In this document: in pieces, positions 6,353 to 8,436 of the stretch
Position numbering within the stretch: position 1 is the first letter of the stretch
Layout of the letters: every line of letters begins with the position of its first letter
Assembly: GCA_031276105.1 (NCBI GenBank)
Contig: JAISNS010000022.1
Coordinates: forward strand, 1 to 8,436
Source: Dysgonamonadaceae bacterium
GTDB taxonomy: Bacteria; Bacteroidota; Bacteroidia; Bacteroidales; Azobacteroidaceae
Length of the DNA: 8,436 nt
Direction: 5' to 3'
Position numbers and translations under genes: made by a program
The notes under the pieces: model-generated
The model's database searches: none
What the model was told of the DNA's origin: nothing
What the model saw: only the letters and a program-made list of their open reading frames with translations

Positions 6353-6360
6353 AAATCATT

Positions 6361-6804
6361 ATGCAAGTAATATTATTAGAAGACATCGTTAACTTAGGTT
6401 ATAAAGATGAAGTAGTTACCGTTAAAAACGGTTATGGAAGAAATTACCTGATTCCTCAAAAGAAAGCGGTTATTGCTTCCGAATCAGCGAAAAAAGTACT
6501 GGCGGAAAACCTTCGCCAACGCGCTCACAAACTGGAAAAAATCAAAGCAAATGCACAGGATATGGCCGCTAAATTAGAGGGTATTTCTTTGACTATCGGA
6601 GCAAAAACAAGTTCTACGGGAACAATTTTCGGTTCGGTTACCAATATTCAAATCGCCGAAGAACTGGCAAAAAAAGGTTTCGAAATCGAAAGAAAATTAA
6701 TTACTATCAAAGAACCTGTAAAAGAAGTCGGTACCTACAAAGCAATAGCCAAACTTCATAAGGAAATTTCGGTAGAAATAGCGTTTGAAGTCGTAGCGGA
6801 ATAA
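6361..6804 (+). CDS. rplI: 50S ribosomal protein bL9
   Basis: This 147-residue protein is a full-length bL9. The N-terminal rRNA-binding domain starts [19 protein letters not shown] and carries the family signature [16 protein letters not shown] (residues about 21-36). A long charged helix follows at about 41-75, then the C-terminal domain with the [12 protein letters not shown] segment. bL9 binds 23S rRNA near the base of the L1 stalk and reaches over neighbouring ribosomes. It is third in the operon after rpsF and rpsR, 19 nt from rpsR, with a perfect AGGAGG. A set of heptad repeats begins exactly at its TAA stop codon. Confidence 0.97.
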   Translation: MQVILLEDIVNLGYKDEVVTVKNGYGRNYLIPQKKAVIASESAKKVLAENLRQRAHKLEKIKANAQDMAAKLEGISLTIGAKTSSTGTIFGSVTNIQIAEELAKKGFEIERKLITIKEPVKEVGTYKAIAKLHKEISVEIAFEVVAE

Positions 6805-6836
6805 AGAGTTAAGAACTAAGAGTTAAGAGTTAAGAG
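6802..6836. repeat. Direct heptad array beginning at the rplI stop codon
   Basis: Five consecutive 7-bp units run from the stop codon itself: TAAAGAG, TTAAGAA, CTAAGAG, TTAAGAG, TTAAGAG. No complementary right arm is present before gcvP, so this is a one-armed version of the structure at 116-216. I see no intrinsic terminator stem after rplI. The rest of the gap to gcvP (6837-6962) holds only the promoter box at 6928-6935 and an 8-bp GTATATAC palindrome at 6842-6849. Confidence 0.75.
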
Positions 6837-6927
6837 CGTGCGTATATACAGTTGTGTGATTTGGGTGATTGGCGTTCCTGTTCATCATCTTTTCATACCT
6901 CATACATCCATTTTCAATTAATAGAAG

Positions 6928-6935
6928 TATATTTG
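6928..6935 (+). promoter_or_regulatory. -7 box of the gcvP promoter
   Basis: TATATTTG matches TAnnTTTG and lies 27 nt before the gcvP ATG. No TTTG is found at the expected -33 distance, so activity may depend on an activator or be weak. The predicted leader is only about 20 nt, too short to hold a glycine riboswitch. Confidence 0.5.
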
Positions 6936-6962
6936 CGCCCGAATATAAATTATTATTTGAGT

Positions 6963-8436
6963 ATGTATCAGTTTATAGACCGTCATAATGGACCTCGCAG
7001 AGAGGAAATAATCGAAATGTTAAACGCCGTGGGCGCAGAGTCGATGGACGAATTAATCGGGAAAGTCATTCCTTCGGATATTCGTATTGCTCGACCGTTG
7101 AATTTGGATTCGCCATTGAGCGAAGCCACTTATTTGGAAAAGATTCGGGCGATAGCATCGAAAAACAAAACCTTCCGTTCGTTTATAGGGATGGGATTTT
7201 ATCGCACCGCTACTCCGGCGGTGATTTTGCGAAATATCTTCGAAAACCCCGTGTGGTACACTTCTTATACGCCCTATCAAGCCGAAATCTCGCAGGGACG
7301 ATTGGAGGCGTTAATCAATTTTCAGACAATGATAGTCGGACTGACCGCAATGGAAATAGCCAACTGTTCGCTGCTCGACGAATCGACCGCCGCCGCCGAA
7401 GCCATGCGCATGATGTTCGAACTCAGGTCGCGTGCGGCGGTGAAAGCCGGTAAAAACGTAGTGTTTGTCGATGAAAACGTCTTTCCGCAGACGCGCGAAG
7501 TGATTGCGACGCGGGCTACTCCGCTCGGAATTACAGTTGAAACGGGAAAGTTCGACGAATACGAATTGCACGACCGCGTTTTTGGCGTCGTCGTTCAGTA
7601 TCCCGCGGCTAACGGCGCAATCCACGACTATCGGCAGTTTTGCGCAAAGGCTCACGAACGTGAAATACTCGTCACAGTAGCTGCCGACCTGCTGTCGCTT
7701 GCTCTGCTGACGCCTCCGGGAGAATGGGGCGCCGACGTCGTTGTCGGAAGCGCGCAACGTTTCGGCATTCCGCTGGGATTCGGTGGTCCGTCGGCGGGAT
7801 ATATGGCTACGCGCGACGCATTCAAACGAAACATGCCCGGCAGAATCATCGGAATGTCGGTGGACAGACAGGGGAAACCGGCTCTGCGCATGGCTCTCCA
7901 AACTCGCGAACAGCATATCAAACGCGAAAAAGCAACCTCGAACATCTGTACCGCACAGGCTTTGCTCGCTACGATGGCGGGAATGTACGCCGTGTATCAC
8001 GGCGGCGAAGGCCTCCGGCAAATTGCGCTCAACGCACATCAGTATGCCTGCAAAGCAGCTCACAACTTGAAACGTGCAGGATATAAACTCGCGTCCGACA
8101 ATTTCTTCGACACAATAGAGGTCGAAGTCCCGTCGATTGAGCCGATACAGCGGGCAGCTCTATCGCGACAAATCAATTTCTACTATCCCGATTCGCAACA
8201 CGTCCGCATCAGTTTCGACGAACTGACCGACTGCTGCGACGTTCACGATATCCTCGCCATTTTCGGCGTCGGCAAGGCGGAGAGGAGTTGTTTGGATATC
8301 AAATACACGGGTTTCGCTCAGGAATTTAATCGCACGACGCCGTTCCTCACTCAGCGCGTGTTCAACAGCTATCGTTCCGAAACCGAATTGATGCGATATA
8401 TCAAACGTCTGGAACGTCGCGACATATCGCTCGCTC
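6963..8436 (+). CDS. gcvP: Glycine dehydrogenase (decarboxylating), P protein, N-terminal half (partial)
   Basis: The frame is open for 491 codons from the ATG at 6963 to the window edge, with no stop. GcvP is usually about 950 residues, so this is the N-terminal half. It is the pyridoxal-phosphate enzyme of the glycine cleavage system: it decarboxylates glycine and passes the aminomethyl group to the lipoyl arm of GcvH. Recognisable segments are GMGFYRTATPAVILRNI and YTSYTPYQAEISQGRLEAL early in the protein, then ESTAAAEAM (140-148), AADLLSLALLTPPGEWGAD (240 onward), GSAQRFGIPLGFGGP and TREQHIKREKATSNICTAQ (314-332). The PLP lysine is in the missing C-terminal half. The typical GGPHA motif reads GGPSA here (Ser277). 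By hand count GC rises from about 47% at 7021-7260 to about 61% at 7681-7920. A -7 box lies at 6928-6935. Confidence 0.95.
   Translation, partial: MYQFIDRHNGPRREEIIEMLNAVGAESMDELIGKVIPSDIRIARPLNLDSPLSEATYLEKIRAIASKNKTFRSFIGMGFYRTATPAVILRNIFENPVWYTSYTPYQAEISQGRLEALINFQTMIVGLTAMEIANCSLLDESTAAAEAMRMMFELRSRAAVKAGKNVVFVDENVFPQTREVIATRATPLGITVETGKFDEYELHDRVFGVVVQYPAANGAIHDYRQFCAKAHEREILVTVAADLLSLALLTPPGEWGADVVVGSAQRFGIPLGFGGPSAGYMATRDAFKRNMPGRIIGMSVDRQGKPALRMALQTREQHIKREKATSNICTAQALLATMAGMYAVYHGGEGLRQIALNAHQYACKAAHNLKRAGYKLASDNFFDTIEVEVPSIEPIQRAALSRQINFYYPDSQHVRISFDELTDCCDVHDILAIFGVGKAERSCLDIKYTGFAQEFNRTTPFLTQRVFNSYRSETELMRYIKRLERRDISLA

Noticed and set aside
6837..6962. Glycine riboswitch before gcvP
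   Set aside because: The leader predicted from the -7 box is about 20 nt and I see no paired glycine aptamer pattern upstream.
7311..8063. 250-codon open frame on the minus strand
   Set aside because: It is antisense to gcvP, whose frame is intact and clearly conserved. The translation is rich in Arg, His and Ser, as expected from the opposite strand of GC-rich codons.

Overview
This window looks like a chromosome segment from a Bacteroidota member, most likely order Bacteroidales. Four observations support this. The gene run rpsF-rpsR-rplI has no ssb or priB inside it. Several genes are preceded by -7 boxes of the form TAnnTTTG, one with a perfect TTTG-20 nt-TAnnTTTG spacing. Leaders are A/T-rich and mostly lack a Shine-Dalgarno sequence. 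The surface protein carries an N-terminal module (VTIGS...P..GA.LDL...) typical of Bacteroidales exported proteins. I cannot name the species.

Layout. Positions 1-118 hold the last 38 codons of an alkaline-phosphatase-superfamily protein (+). It converges with a 623-residue secreted protein on the minus strand (212-2083) that carries a LamG-like lectin domain and IPT/TIG domains. A long palindrome built from 7-bp units separates the two and contains both stop codons. From 2084 to 2890 lies an 807-bp intergenic region crowded with repeats: a 208-bp inverted repeat, a 23-bp tandem repeat, a second heptad-built palindrome, and an uninterrupted (GT)23 microsatellite. A good minus-strand promoter at 2703-2734 points into it and could express a 48-codon ORF that runs through the microsatellite. 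Next come, all on +: an exported DUF1460 amidase-like cysteine hydrolase (2891-3772), malate dehydrogenase (3892-4815), a membrane-anchored helix-hairpin-helix protein (4882-5637), the ribosomal operon for bS6, bS18 and bL9 (5721-6804), and the first 491 codons of glycine decarboxylase gcvP (6963 to the window end).

How the genes relate. Most are core genes with separate functions: envelope maintenance (DUF1460), central carbon metabolism (mdh), DNA binding at the membrane (HhH), translation (rpsF/rpsR/rplI) and one-carbon/glycine metabolism (gcvP). mdh, rpsF, gcvP and the DUF1460 gene each seem to have their own promoter. Only rpsF-rpsR-rplI is a clear operon.

The unusual content is mostly intergenic. 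Four sites (116-216, 2427-2536, 4829-4869, 6802-6836) share a plan of 7-bp direct repeats, and the first three fold into palindromes. Their heptad sequences differ from site to site. In protein space the most unusual feature is a LamG-like domain that appears to be inserted inside an IPT/TIG domain. I see no CRISPR array, tRNA, rRNA, transposase or obvious defence system. All percentages and repeat counts were made by eye.
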